DNA of 64,000 nt from Conus ventricosus (GCA_018398815.1 CM031611.1:36198261-36262260); one strand, 5' to 3'; numbered from the stretch's first letter, positions 12,761 to 24,389 are shown. The notes: a model not told the origin generated them from the sequence alone. Made by a program: numbers and translations.

Positions 12761-12787
12761 CCGTTTTGCCTGACTGAGGCAAAACGG
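12761..12787. repeat. Short perfect hairpin
   Basis: CCGTTTTGCCT and AGGCAAAACGG form an 11-bp stem around a 5-nt loop. It sits just right of the telomeric module. Its role is unknown. Confidence 0.75.
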
Positions 12788-12807
12788 GCTGTTCTGAGAC
12801 CTTGTCT

Positions 12808-13280
12808 GTTTTTTACATAGCCTGCCTTGAGCATGACTGTTTAGCGAGTTTCTCTTCTAGCACATTGTCTATTCATCTTTTTCCCCATTTCACCGAGTTC
12901 GGAGTGATTGGAGTTTGTTTTTTACGGGTGCAGGTCACTATCGCGAGCGTCACTACCGCGTGTAACACTATCACGAGTGTAACACTACCGCGTGTAACAC
13001 TTCCGCGTGTGTAACACTATCGCGTGTGTAAAACTACCGCGAGTAACACTACCGCGTGTAACACTTCCGCGTGTGTAACACTATCGCGTGTGTAAGACTA
13101 CCGCGAGTAGCACTACCGCGTGCAACACTTTCGCTAACCTTTTTTTTGGCCCGGAGTTCGGAGTGATTGGTTTTTTTTTTTACATAGCCGCCCTGAGCAT
13201 GAATTTATTGCGAGTTTCTCTTATAGCACATTGTCTCTTTTTCCCCTTTTCGCCGAGTTTGGAGTGATTGGAGTTCACTT
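12808..13280. repeat. Diverged direct duplication flanking a minisatellite
   Basis: Segments at about 12808-12921 and 13170-13280 share 'acatagcc', 'gagcatga', 'gcgagtttctctt', 'agcacattgtct' and 'gccgagtt..ggagtgattgg'. They are about 365 bp apart. The spacer is the AC/CG-rich minisatellite described next. Confidence 0.82.
12940..13130. repeat. Minisatellite of 'taacactaccgcgtg' type
   Basis: About a dozen imperfect 14-16 bp units, alternating 'actaccgcg', 'actatcgcg' and 'acttccgcg' with 'tgtaac'. A higher-order block (about 13000-13060) is repeated at about 13065-13125. Confidence 0.88.
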
Positions 13281-13332
13281 TCAGTATAATGCTATTTCCA
13301 TTGTGACGTTGCTCTCAATGTTGAGGGTAGCA

Positions 13333-13969
13333 ATGGAGGAAACAATCGGTAGAAGACCGATTTAATCGGTTACTCTTTCAAAAGTACGCAAAAAATGAAA
13401 AACACTTGATGCCAAAGTCAAAATATTTTCAAATACTTGAAGAGATGATGGAAAACGGAAGTCGGAAAACTCCACGTCAGTACAAGCTGTTTTCAAAGTA
13501 AGTAGACTCCTCTCTCTCTCTCGTTCCTCCCTCCCTCTCAAATCTGTCTCTGTCTCTCTCTGTCACTTCTGTCACTGTTTCTGTCTCGATGTATGTATCT
13601 CTCTCTCTCTGCGACTGACTGACTGACTCTCTCTCTCTCTCCGTCTCTCTCTGCGCACATGTCCCATACTTTTGTTTCCCATTTTCATTTTTGTTCTTGT
13701 TCTCGCTTTTCCTTGTATCAAGAATTTTATCACTTCTCTCTTACACACACACACACACACACAGTCATCCTGGGCTCCCAAAGCGGAGGACAAGGATACG
13801 TCAAGTGCAACTGTTCGGGTGCAAAGAAATGCCAGAACAATCGGTGCAAATGCTTCAAAGCAAAACTGAAGTGCAACAGTCGGTGTCACCAATCCTTGAC
13901 TTGTGGAAACAAACTGTTGACAGAAAGTTCTGTTTTAATGTACATTTTAGTTGTTAGAGTTAAACATTA
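13333..13969 (+). pseudogene. Relic of KRBA2-like integrase-type transposase (first and last exon only)
   Basis: Exon-like segment 1 (about 13333-13497) starts at an ATG reading MEETIGRR. It continues, after an apparent one-base frameshift, through QKYAKNEKHLMPKSKYFQIL and KTPRQYKLFS, and ends at a good donor (GTAAGT, 13498). Segment 2 (13765-13969) follows a CACAG acceptor and encodes a cysteine-rich tail with the pattern CNC..AKKCQNNRCKCFKAKLKC followed by NSRCH. This tail is familiar from the C-terminus of invertebrate 'KRAB-A domain-containing 2-like' integrase transposases; the N-terminal segment also resembles that family. The integrase catalytic core expected between them is absent: the 267-bp gap is only CT/CA repeat, and the two segments do not join in frame. 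I infer an internal deletion. It lies inside the TIRs at 10748-14416, so it probably marks the transposase that once moved this element. Confidence 0.65.
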
Positions 13970-14011
13970 AACTGATTTCATCATGTTCTTTAATTGAATG
14001 CCTTAAAATTA

Positions 14012-14013
<2 letters not shown>

Positions 14014-14047
<34 letters not shown>

Positions 14048-14068
14048 AGAGGAGAGAGAGAGAGAGAA
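14014..14068. repeat. GA microsatellite
   Basis: Interrupted (GA)n run between the cysteine-rich relic and the right TIR. Confidence 0.9.
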
Positions 14069-14416
14069 TAACAGAATAGATTCCAAACTGACAGCATTGG
14101 CCCGCACAGGCAGTTGATGGCTGGACAGCACTACCTTCCTGATGGAAAAGAGGCATGAAACCAATTACGACCCCAGCCATTCAAAGTTTTATAGTAGGCT
14201 TATGTGCTGAAATGCTTTCAGACTCTCACCAGAAACACAGATTGTGAGCGGTAGGCATTCTCCGATAATGCCTGACAGCCTATTTTAGTCAATCACCGAT
14301 AATGCCTGAAAATTTTCAGTCATTACCGGTATTGCCTGATCAAACCAGGGATTTACCGTGAATGCCTAAACTTTCAGGCATTCTCGGAGAATGCCTGATT
14401 TCCCGATTTGACTAAC

Positions 14417-15382
14417 ATATATACCTTTATGGGTCATATTGGAGCTGTAACAACAAAATTCTATTTAAAAACAAATTAAAAAAAAAAACCATAAAAAGTC
14501 CTCTGAAATGTCATCTGACATACATGCGGCTTATACCAGAATTTGACACGAACTCGCACCCCGACCCCTCCCCCCTTCCTCTCTTCACTATCACGCGAAA
14601 AATACATACACACATATTTCCAAACGACACCTGTTTACACACGCACGCACGCACACACACAATCTACCCACTGTCCAACACACTAACTTATACAAGCAAG
14701 CTATGTATCTCCATTCCATTCAAATTTGTGACTAAAACATTTGCGTACCTTTGGTAGGCCGCTGCAAACATTTCACGGCAACATTAAACGTTTACAGGAA
14801 AGTGGTGTAATCAATCACCTGGCATGAATAGCGGATTATAGCCAACAGTTCCAGAAGGAATTGGCAGCAACACAACCCATTTATCAGGGAGAAATAGCTA
14901 TTTGAAATGCACACAAGAGATGGATGCATTCTGTCTACCTGTCTATGTGTGTAATTTTTATGTCTATTTTTCTACCAATGAATGGTTGTGTTCCTACCTC
15001 TCTACGTACATAAAATAATAAACTGACGTTTGAAGTGAAACGTTAAACGTTTCCTCGGTCATTTTGCTCACAGCCCAACTAACCTTTATAGGTCATATCA
15101 GAGCGGCAACAACATAATTATATTGTTTTTAAACAGACAAAAAAAAATATGACTCCTAAAATGTCATTCCACACACAGGCGGCTTATAAACGGATTTGAC
15201 AATGAACTCACTCTGCCCCCCCCCCCCCCCCCCCCCCACTTTTTTCCTTTCCTTCACCACACACACACACTTCCAAACAACTACCATTTGCATACACACA
15301 CACGTAACAAACACGCACAAAAATAAAAAAGAACCTAAAATGTCATACCACATACAGGCGGCTTATAAACGATTTTGACAAT

Positions 15383-15456
<74 letters not shown>

Positions 15457-16660
15457 ATATACTGACAGACGTTAAAAGATTTTACATTTCCTTGGTCATT
15501 TTGCTCACAGAGCAACCAACCTTTATGGGTCATATCGGAGCTGCAGCAACATAAAAGTTCAATTTAAAAAAAATAAAAAAACATAAAAAGTCCTCTGAAA
15601 TGTCATCCGACATACAGGCGGCTTATACCAGAATTTGACACGAACACACTCCCCGACCCCGCCAATTCCCTTTCTCTCTCCTCCGCAAACACGCACGCGC
15701 GCAAAATACATACACACATGTATTTCCAAACGACGCATGTTTACACACACACACCACATACTCTACCCACTGTCCTACACACTCACACACTAACTTACAA
15801 GCAAGCTATGCATCTCCATTCCATTCAAATTTCTGACCAAAACATTTGCAACAGCGTACCACCGATAGACCGCTGCAAACATTTCGCGGCAACATGAAAC
15901 GTTTACAGGAAAGTGGTGTAATCAATCACCTGGCATTAATAGCGGAATTATTATCAATACTCTAACTTATTCATCTTATAGCCAACAGTTCCAGAAGGAA
16001 TTGGCAGTAACACAACTCATTTATCGGGGAGAAATAGCTATATAAGGTGCACACAAGAGACGGATACATTCTGTCTACCTGTCTATGTGTGTAATCTTTA
16101 TGTCGATTTTTCCTCCAATGAATGGGTTGTGTTCCTCTCTACGTACATAATAATAAACTGACGTTAGAAGTTAAATGGTTAAACGTTTTCTCGGTCATTT
16201 TGCTCACAGCCCAACTAACCTTTATAGGTCATATCAGAGCTGTAAAAACAAACAATGTATTGTTTTTAAAAAGAAAAAAAAAACATAAAAGATCCCTAAA
16301 ATGTCATACCACATACAGGCGGCTTATAAACGAATTTGACGATGAACTCACTCTGCCGCCCCCCCCCCCCCCCCCTTATTTTTTTTCCTTTCACACACAC
16401 ACATTTCCAAACAACGACCATTTGCAGACACACATACGCCACAAACGTACACACACAAAAACACACACACACACACACCCTACTCACTGTCCAACACGCC
16501 CACCCACTAACTTGCACAAGCAAGCTATGTATATCCATTCCAGATTTGTGACTGAAACATTTGCAATGGCGTACCATTGATACATCTATCACATTATATA
16601 TATATATATATATATAATATATAATATATATAATATATATATATATATATAATATTACTG
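14417..16660. repeat. Middle part of the hairpin-bearing array
   Basis: Resumes exactly where the TIR transposon interrupted it ('cctttatgggtcatattgga'). It holds units with anchors near 14770 and 15880, palindromes at 14870-14991 and 16010-16132, C-runs at 15217-15238 and 16360-16376, and TA tracts at about 15413-15462 and 16597-16652. Units here are clearly more alike than those at 4-7 kb. Confidence 0.87.
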
Positions 16661-17944
16661 AGACGGTAGAAGTGAAAAGATCTTACATTTCCTTGGTCAT
16701 GGGTCATATCAGAGCTGTAACATAAAACAAAATTCTATTTAAAATCAATTATAAAAAACATGAAAAGTCCTCTGAAATGTCATCCGACATACATGCGGCT
16801 TATACCAGAATTGGACACGAAGTCACTCCACGACCTGACCCCCCCCCCCCCCCTCCCCACCCTTTCCTCTCTCCTCCCTTTCCTCTCTCCTCCGCTAACA
16901 CGCACGCACACAATATATACACAGATATTTCCAAACGACGCCTGTTTACACACACACACACACACTACACAATCTACCCACTGTCCAACACACCCACACA
17001 CCAACTTACACAAGCAAGCTATGTATCTCCGTTCCATTCAAATTTGTGACCAAAACATTTGCAACAGCGTACCATTGATAGGCCGCTGCAAACATTTCGC
17101 GGCAACATGAGACGTTTACAGGAAAGTGGTGTAATCAATCACCTGGCATCAATAGCGGAATTATCAATACTCCAACATATTCATCTTATAGCCAACAGTT
17201 CCAGATGGAATTGGCAGTAACACAACCCATTTATCGGGGAGAAATAGCAATATATGATGCACACAGAGGATACATTCTGTCTACCTGTGTATGTGTGCAA
17301 TTTTTATGTCTATTTTTCCTCCAATGAATGAGTTGTGTTCCTCCCTCTCTACGTACATAAAATAATAAACTGACGTTAGAAGTGAAACGGTTCAACGTTT
17401 TCTCTCATTTTGCTCACAGCTCAACTAACCTTTATAGGCCACATCAGAGCTGTAACAACAAACAATGTATTGTTTTTAAACAGACAAAAAACCCATAAAA
17501 GAGCCCTAAAATGTCGTACCACATACAGGCGGCTTATAAACGAATTTGACGATATACTCACTCTGCCCCCCTTTTGCCTTTCACACAAGCACACACACAC
17601 ACATGCAAACAACGACCATTTGCAGACACACATACGCCACAAACGCACACACACACATACACACACCACACACACCTACTCACTGTCCAACACGCCCACC
17701 CACTAACTCACAAGCAAGCTATGTATATCCATTCCATATTTGTGATTGAAACATTTGCAATGGCGTACCACTGATACCTCTCTATCACTTTGTATCTATC
17801 TATCTATCTATATATATATATATAAAAAAGAAAACCTAACGCTAAAAATGGCACTGCACCCAGCAGCCGAGAGATTCCGGACGATAAAACCATTACTGGA
17901 TCAATATAAAATCAAGAAGTCCACTCAAGTGTCTTCCCTTCTTT

Positions 17945-17990
17945 TATTTTTCAAAGTTTCGCCTTTTTCAAGGCTTCATCAGGAATCTCT
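17945..17990 (-). ncRNA. Hammerhead-ribozyme-like core in the Penelope inverted repeat
   Basis: Read on the minus strand, the left arm gives CCTGATGA, a short stem GCC-TTGAAAAA-GGC, then GAAAC. This is the CUGAUGA - stem II - GAAA order of a hammerhead core. Penelope-like elements are known to carry hammerhead motifs in their terminal repeats. I cannot close a convincing stem III with a UH cleavage site here, so activity is doubtful. The right arm reads GACA instead of GAAA, and the left arm of copy 2 has lost three bases of the core. Confidence 0.45.
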
Positions 17991-17991
17991 G

Positions 17992-19122
17992 CCACTTTTG
18001 CTGTGTGTGATGTGGTTGCCCTCTATCCTAGCGTAGACAACTCCATGGGTGTACCTGCTGTAGCCAAAATGCTAAGTGATCATCCTTCGTCTTTGAACGT
18101 TTCAACAAAATGTGTTGTCGAGGGCCTTAAATTGGCGCTAGACAACAACACTTGTGCATATATGGACAGTGATGGGGAAACTTTGATCGCTGTCCCCAAT
18201 CATGGCACAGCGATGGGACATTGTCATGCGTGCCATTTTGTGGACATTTTTATGGGGGAATTGGACCGGAGACTTGTAAGCGAGTCTCCGGTTCCTCTCA
18301 TATCTTCTCTTGTCCCAAATGAAAAGCAGTCACTTATTGAGCACCTTGACTGGAGTCGCTTTAGAGATGATGGTATTGCTGTTTTGCTGGATGACAGGGA
18401 TGTAGACAGATTCAAGGCCCATTTACAGACTGCACCCTGGTATTAGCTGGACAGTTTCTCAGGGGAACAAAGCTGAATATTTGGATCTTAGGGTCCACAT
18501 TACGGATTCGGGATTCATTGAAACTGACGTTTTCGAAGAATTGTAACAGTTATCCATCCCCCTCCTCTTGTCACCCAAATTCAGTGTTTAGAGGTCTTGC
18601 AGTAGGAATTGGTACAAGACTCAGGATGCTGGCAAGTAATGACGAGATTCTGAAAAAGAGTCAAAGAATACGCAAAGTATCTCACCTTGTCAGGCTGGCA
18701 GTATAGTAAGGCTTTTGCAGATCTCACAAAGGGAGCATCTAAGTCACGGAATAAGATCCTTCACCAACCCAGAAAAAAGGAGAATAAAAAGATTGCATGG
18801 GTCACTAAGTTTGACCCTCGAGCCCCTTCCCAGTTTAATATTATAAAGAAGAACCTTCATCTCTTATATTCAAACCCCAGCAATAAGGACTTTTTCCCCC
18901 GTAAAACCATAATAGCTGCCAATAGAAGATTAGACAATCTAGGTGAAATATATAAACCAACAATCCCAAGACAGTTTGTCCAACATGGCCCCAAACAATG
19001 TTCTGGTTTTTTCAAATGCAGTAAAAAGTGTGACACCTGTAGACATGCAGTTGATTCAAAGTTTTTTTTTTCTGATAATGCAGAGATTCCTGATGAAGCC
19101 TTGAAAAAGGCGACAATTTGAA
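17992..19122 (+). pseudogene. Penelope-like reverse transcriptase, 5'- and 3'-truncated, frameshifted (copy 1)
   Basis: RT core motifs are readable in order: the first catalytic Asp block DVVALYPSVDN directly after the left inverted repeat, then NHGTAMGHCHACHFVDIFM, then the YxDD-equivalent FRDDGIAVLLDD, then WTVSQGNKAEYLDLRV, a thumb-like region (SGWQYSKAFADLTKG) and a C-terminal CSGFFKCSKKCDTCRHAV cysteine segment. The palm motif with R.RDDG and the basic/Cys linker are typical of Penelope-like RTs. Breaks: a stop in-frame at about 18446 after APWY, a shift at about 18540, and another near 18660-18690. The fingers region upstream of motif A is absent. The GIY-YIG endonuclease that normally follows the cysteine linker is absent too: the frame runs straight into the right inverted repeat. 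Confidence 0.82.
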
Positions 19123-19850
19123 AAATAAAAGGGAAGACACTTGAGTGGACGACTTCTTGATTTTATATATATATATATATATATTATAATATATATATAT
19201 ATATATATATATTTCCTTGGTCATTTTGCACACAAACCAACCAACCTTTACGGGTCATATCAGAGCTATAACATAAAACAAAATTCTAACATAAAACAAA
19301 ATTCTATTTAAAAACAAATATAAAAAAACATGAAAAGTCCTCTGAAATGTCATCTGACATACATGCGGCTTATACCACAATTGGACACGAAGTCACTCCA
19401 CGACCTGACCCCCCTCCCCACCCCCCACCCCTTCCTCTCTCTCCTCTGCTAACACACACGCACACAAAATACAGATATTTCCAAACGACGCCTGTTTACA
19501 CACGCACACACACTACACAATCTACCCACTGTCCAACACTCACACACTAACTTACCCAAGCAAGCTATGTATCTCCATTCCAAATTTCTGACCAAAACAT
19601 TTGACGATGAACTCACTCTGCCCCCCCCCCCCCCCCCCTTTTTTTTTACCTTTCATACTCACACACATTTCCAAACAACGACTATTTGCAGACACACATA
19701 CGCCACAAACGCGCACACACACACAACCCACACACACACTACTCATTGTCCAACACGCCCACCCACTAACTTACAAGCAAGCTACGTATATCCATTCCAG
19801 ATTTGTGACTGAAATATTTGCAATGGCGTACCATCGATACATCTCTATCA

Positions 19851-19928
<78 letters not shown>

Positions 19929-21019
19929 GACAGACGTTAGAAGTGAAAAGATCTTACATTTCCTTGGTCATGGGTCATATCAGAGCTATATCATAAAACA
20001 AAATTCTATTTAAAAACAAATATAAAAAAACAACATGAAAAGTCCTCTGAAATGTCATCCGACATACATGCGGCTTATACCAGAATTGGACACGAAGTCA
20101 CTCCACGACCTGACCCCCCCCCCTCCCCACCCCCCTTCCTTTCCTCTCTCCTCCGCTAACACGCACAATATATACACACAGATATTTCCAAACGACGCCT
20201 GTTTACACACACACTACACAATCTACCCACTGTCCAACACACCCACACACTAACTTAAGCAAGCTATGTATCTCCATTCCATTCAAATTTGTGACCAAAA
20301 CATTTGCAACAGCGTACCATTGATAGGCCGCTGCAAACATTTCGCGGCAACATGAGACGTTTACAGGAAAGTGGTGTAATCACCTGGCATGAATAGCGGA
20401 ATTATCAATACTCCAACATATTCATCTTATAGCCAACAGTTCCAGAAGGAATTGGCAGTAACACAACCCATTTATCGGGGAGAAATAGCAATATATGATG
20501 CACACAGAGACGGATACATTCTGTCTACCTGTGTATGTGTGCAATTTTTATGTCTATTTTTCCTCCAATGAATGAGTTGTGTTCCTCCCTCTCTACGTAC
20601 ATAAAATAATAAACTGACGTTAGAAGTGAAACGGTTAAACGTTTTCTCTCATTTTGCTCACAGCTCAACTAACCTTTATAGGCCACATCAGAGCTGTAAC
20701 AAACAATGTATTGTTTTTAAGCAGACAAAAAACCCATAAAAGAGCCCTAAAATGTCATACCACATACAGGCGGCTTATAAACGAATTTGACGATGAACTC
20801 ACTCTGCCCCCCTTTTGCCTTTCACACAAGCACACACACACACATGCAAACAACGACCATTTGCAGACACACATACGCCACAAACGCGCACACACACACA
20901 CACCCTACTCACTGTCCAACACGCCCCACTAACTCACACAAGCAAGCTATGTATATCCATTCCATATTTTGATTGAAACATTTGCAATGGCGTACCACTG
21001 ATACCTCTCTATCACTTTG

Positions 21020-21087
<68 letters not shown>

Positions 21088-21099
21088 TATATATATGTA

Positions 21100-22437
21100 A
21101 AAAAGAAAACCCAACGCTAAAAATGGCACTGCACCCAGCAGCCGAGAGAGTCCGGACGATAAAACCATTACTGGATCAATATAAAATCAAGAAGTCCACT
21201 CAAGTGTCTTCCCTTCTTTTATTTTTCAAATTTTCGCCTTTTTCAAGGCTTCAGGAATCTCTGCCTCTTTTGCTGTGTGTGATGTGGTTGCCCTCTATCC
21301 TAGCGTAGACAACTCCATGGGTGTACCTGCTGTAGCCAAAATGCCAAGTGATCATCCTTCGTCTTTGAATGTTTCAACAAAATGTGTTGTTGAAGGCCTT
21401 AAATTGGCGCTAGACAACAACACTTGTGCATATATGGACAGTGATGGGGAAACTTTGAACGCTGTCCCCAATCATGGCACAGCGATGGGACATTGTCATG
21501 CGTGCCATTTTGTGGACATTTTTATGGGGGAATTGGACCGGAGACTTGTAAGCGAGTCTCCGGTTCCTCTCATATCTTCTCTTGTCCCAAATGAAAAGCA
21601 GTCACTTATTGAGCACCTTGACTGGAGTCGCTTTAGAGATGATGGTATTGCTGTTTTGCTGGATGACAGGGATGTAGACAGATTCAAGGCCCATTTACAG
21701 ACTGCACCCTGGTATTAGCTGGACAGTTTCTCAGGGGAACAAAGCTGAATATTTGGATCTTAGGGTCCACATTACGGATTCGGGATTCATTGAAACTGAC
21801 GTTTTCGAAGAATTGTAACAGTTATCCACCCCCTCCTCTTGTCACCCAAATTCAGTGTTTAGAGGCCTTGCAGTAGGAACTGGTACAAGACTCAGGATGC
21901 TGGCAAGTAATGACGAGATTCTGAAAAAGTCAAAGAATACGCAAAGTATCTCACCTTGTCAGGCTGGCAGTATAGTAAGGCTTTTGCAGATCTCACAAAG
22001 GGAGCATCTAAGTCACGGAATAAGATCCTTCACCAACCCAGAAAAAAGGAGAATAAAAAGATTGCATGGGTCACTAAGTTTGACCCTCGAGCCCCTTCCA
22101 AGTTTAATATTATAAAGAAGAACCTTCATCTCTTATATTCAAACCCCAGCAATAAGGACTTTTCCCCCCGTAAAACCATAATAGCTGCCAATAGAAGATT
22201 AGACAATCTAGGTGAAATATATAAACCAACAATCCCAAGACAGTTTGTCCAACATGGCCCCAAACAATGTTCTGGTTTTTTCAAATGCAGTAAAAAGTGT
22301 GACACCTGTAGACATGCAGTTGATTCAAATGTTTCTTGTTTTTTTTCTGATAATGCAGAGATTCCTGATGAAGCCTTGAAAAAGGCGACAATTTGAAAAA
22401 TAAAAGAAGGAAAGACACTTGAGTGGACGACTTCTTG

Positions 22438-22440
<3 letters not shown>
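21100..22440 (+). mobile_element. Truncated Penelope-like element with inverted ends, copy 2
   Basis: Duplicate of the element at 17829-19166, with the left arm at about 21179-21263 and the right arm at 22355-22440. It arose by the 3.27-kb segmental duplication, not by a second insertion: the flanking array sequence is duplicated too. Confidence 0.8.
21264..22397 (+). pseudogene. Penelope-like reverse transcriptase fragment (copy 2)
   Basis: Same RT motifs and same stop after APWY (about 21718) as copy 1, with a few substitutions (for example Leu to Pro in AVAKMPSDH and Ile to Asn in GETLNAVPN). The 3' cysteine segment is slightly longer before the right arm (VDSNVSCFFSDN), which suggests copy 1 lost a few codons here. 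No endonuclease domain is seen. Confidence 0.82.
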
Positions 22441-22472
<32 letters not shown>

Positions 22473-23154
22473 TTCCTTGGTCATTTTGCACACAAACAAC
22501 CAACCTTTACGGGTCATATCAGAGCTATAACATAAAACAAAATTCTATTTAAAAACAAATATAAAAAAACATTAAAAGTCCTCTGAAATGTCATCTGACA
22601 TACATGCGGCTTATACCACAATTGGACACGAAGTCACTCCACGAACTGACCCCCTCCCCCCACCCCACCCCCTTCCCTTCCTCTCTCTCCTCCGCTAACA
22701 CACACGCACACAAAATACAGATTATTTCCAAACGACGCCTGTTTACACACGCACACACACTACACAATCTACCCACTGTCCAACACACTCCCACAACTAA
22801 CTTACCCAAGCAATTTATGTATCTCCATTCCAAATTTCTGACCAAAACATTTGACGATGAACTCACTCTGCCCCCCCCCCCCCCCTCTTTTTTTTTTACC
22901 TTTCATACACACACATTTCCAAACAACGACCATTTGCAGACACACATACGCCACAAACGCGCACACACACACAACCCACACACACACACTACTCATTGTC
23001 CAACACGCCCACCCACTAACTTACACAAGCAAGCTACGTATATCCATTCCAGATTGTGACTGAAATATTTGCAATGGCGTACCATCGATACATCTCTCTA
23101 TCACTTTGTGTGTGTGTGTGGTGTGTGTGTGTGTGTGTGTTGTGTGAGTGTGTA

Positions 23155-23192
<38 letters not shown>

Positions 23193-23195
23193 ATG

Positions 23196-24310
23196 AGACA
23201 GACGTTAGAAGTGAAAAGATCTTACATTTCCTTGTCATGGGTCATATCAGAGCTATATCATAAAACAAAATTCTTTTAAAAACAAATAATAAAAAAACAA
23301 CATGAAAGTCCTCTGAAATGTCATCCGACATACATGCGGCTTATACCAGAATTGACACGAAGTCACTCCACGACCTGACCCCCCCCCCCTCCCCACCCCC
23401 CTTCCTTTCCTCTCTCCTCCGCTAACACGCACAATATATACACACAGATATTTCCAAACGACGCCTGTTTACACACACACTACACAATCTACCACTGTCC
23501 AACACACCCACACACTAACTTAAGCAAGCTATGTATCTCCATTCCATTCAAATTTGTGACCAAAACATTTGCAACAGCGTACCATTGATAGGCCGCTGCA
23601 AACATTTCGCGGCAACATGAGACGTTTACAGGAAAGTGGTGTAATCAATCACCTGGCATCATAGCGGAATTATCAAAACTCTAACATACTCATCTTATAG
23701 CCAACAGTTCCAGAAGGAATTGGCAGCAACACAACCCATTTATCTGGGAGAAATAGCAATATAAGATGCACACAGACGGATACATTCCGTCTATCCGTTT
23801 ATGTGGGTAATTTTTATGTCTATTTTTCCTCCAATGAATGAGTTGTGTTCCTCCCTCTCTACGTACATAAAATAATAAACTGACGTTAGAAGTGAAACTG
23901 TTAAACGTTTTCTCGGTCATTTTGCTGACAGCTCAACTAACCTTTATAGGTCATATCAGAGCTGTAACAACGTCAAACGTAATTGTATTGTTTTTAAAAA
24001 GACAATAAAAAGACCCCTAAAATGTTATTCCACATACAGGCGTCTTATACCAGAATTTGACAATGAACGCACTCTGCCCCCCCCCCCCCCCCCCTTTTTT
24101 TTTTCCTTTCTTCCCCTCACGTACACACACACACGCATTTCCAAACAACGACCATATGCATACACACACCCGCCACAAACACACACACACACACAAACCT
24201 ACTCACTGTCTAACACGCACACCCACTAACTTACACAAGCAAGCTATGTATATCCATTCCATTCAGATCTGTGACTGAAACATTTGCAATGGCATACCAT
24301 CGATACATAT
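23196..24310. repeat. 3.27-kb duplication, partial third copy (C)
   Basis: Follows copy B in register through the hairpin unit (palindrome 23729-23849) and the next shortened unit up to 'gcataccatcgatacat'. The Penelope-like cassette is not reached. Instead there is a TA tract (about 24347-24381). Confidence 0.82.
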
Positions 24311-24333
24311 GTCTCTCCCTCTCTCTCTCTCTT

Positions 24334-24381
<48 letters not shown>

Positions 24382-24389
<8 letters not shown>

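Larger units (their letters stand above)
10748..14416. mobile_element. 3.67-kb TIR DNA transposon (non-autonomous, carries a nested element)
   Basis: The left end begins GTTAGTCAAATCGGGAAATC and the right end is its reverse complement. The first ~91 bp of the two ends differ at a single base. The TIR continues beyond the nested insertion for a total of about 140 bp (left 10748-10838 plus about 12506-12555; right about 14285-14416). The TIRs contain short palindromes of the type AGGCATTCTCCGAGAATGCC. Both flanks are TA repeat, so the target-site duplication is AT-rich and its length cannot be fixed. The uninterrupted array unit at 9482-9560 shows the pre-insertion state. Cargo, left to right: nested TIR element, an inverted repeat with telomeric motifs, a duplicated segment with a minisatellite, and a two-exon relic of an integrase-like transposase. 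The transposase core is missing, so the copy is not autonomous. Confidence 0.88.
17829..19166 (+). mobile_element. Truncated Penelope-like element with inverted ends, copy 1
   Basis: A reverse-transcriptase fragment lies between two inverted copies of a sequence of about 87 bp (17905-17992 and 19080-19166). Each arm contains 'cactcaagtgtcttccctt', a run resembling TTTTATTTTTCAAA, and the hairpin GCC-TTTTTCAA-GGC. About 75 bp outside the left arm (from 'aaaacctaacgct') is also shared with copy 2 and is probably part of the element. It sits in a TA tract of the array unit. The inverted arms match the terminal repeats (pLTRs) known for Penelope-like elements, which may be inverted. I infer a cassette reduced by internal deletion. 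Confidence 0.78.
16661..19925. repeat. 3.27-kb tandem duplication, copy A
   Basis: Begins 'acggtagaagtgaaaagatc' and includes one full hairpin unit (anchor near 17090), a shortened unit, the Penelope-like cassette and a further shortened unit. It aligns with copy B at a constant offset of about 3265-3271 bp with only scattered substitutions and microsatellite-length changes. Confidence 0.88.
19926..23195. repeat. 3.27-kb tandem duplication, copy B
   Basis: Starts with 'gacgttagaagtgaaaagat' and repeats the full order of copy A: hairpin unit (palindrome 20461-20582), shortened unit, Penelope-like cassette (21100-22440), shortened unit. Frameshifts in the RT are shared with copy A, so duplication came after the element had decayed. 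Confidence 0.88.

Noticed and set aside
19080..19166. Active hammerhead in the right arm of Penelope copy 1
   Set aside because: The conserved GAAA reads GACA, which should abolish catalysis.
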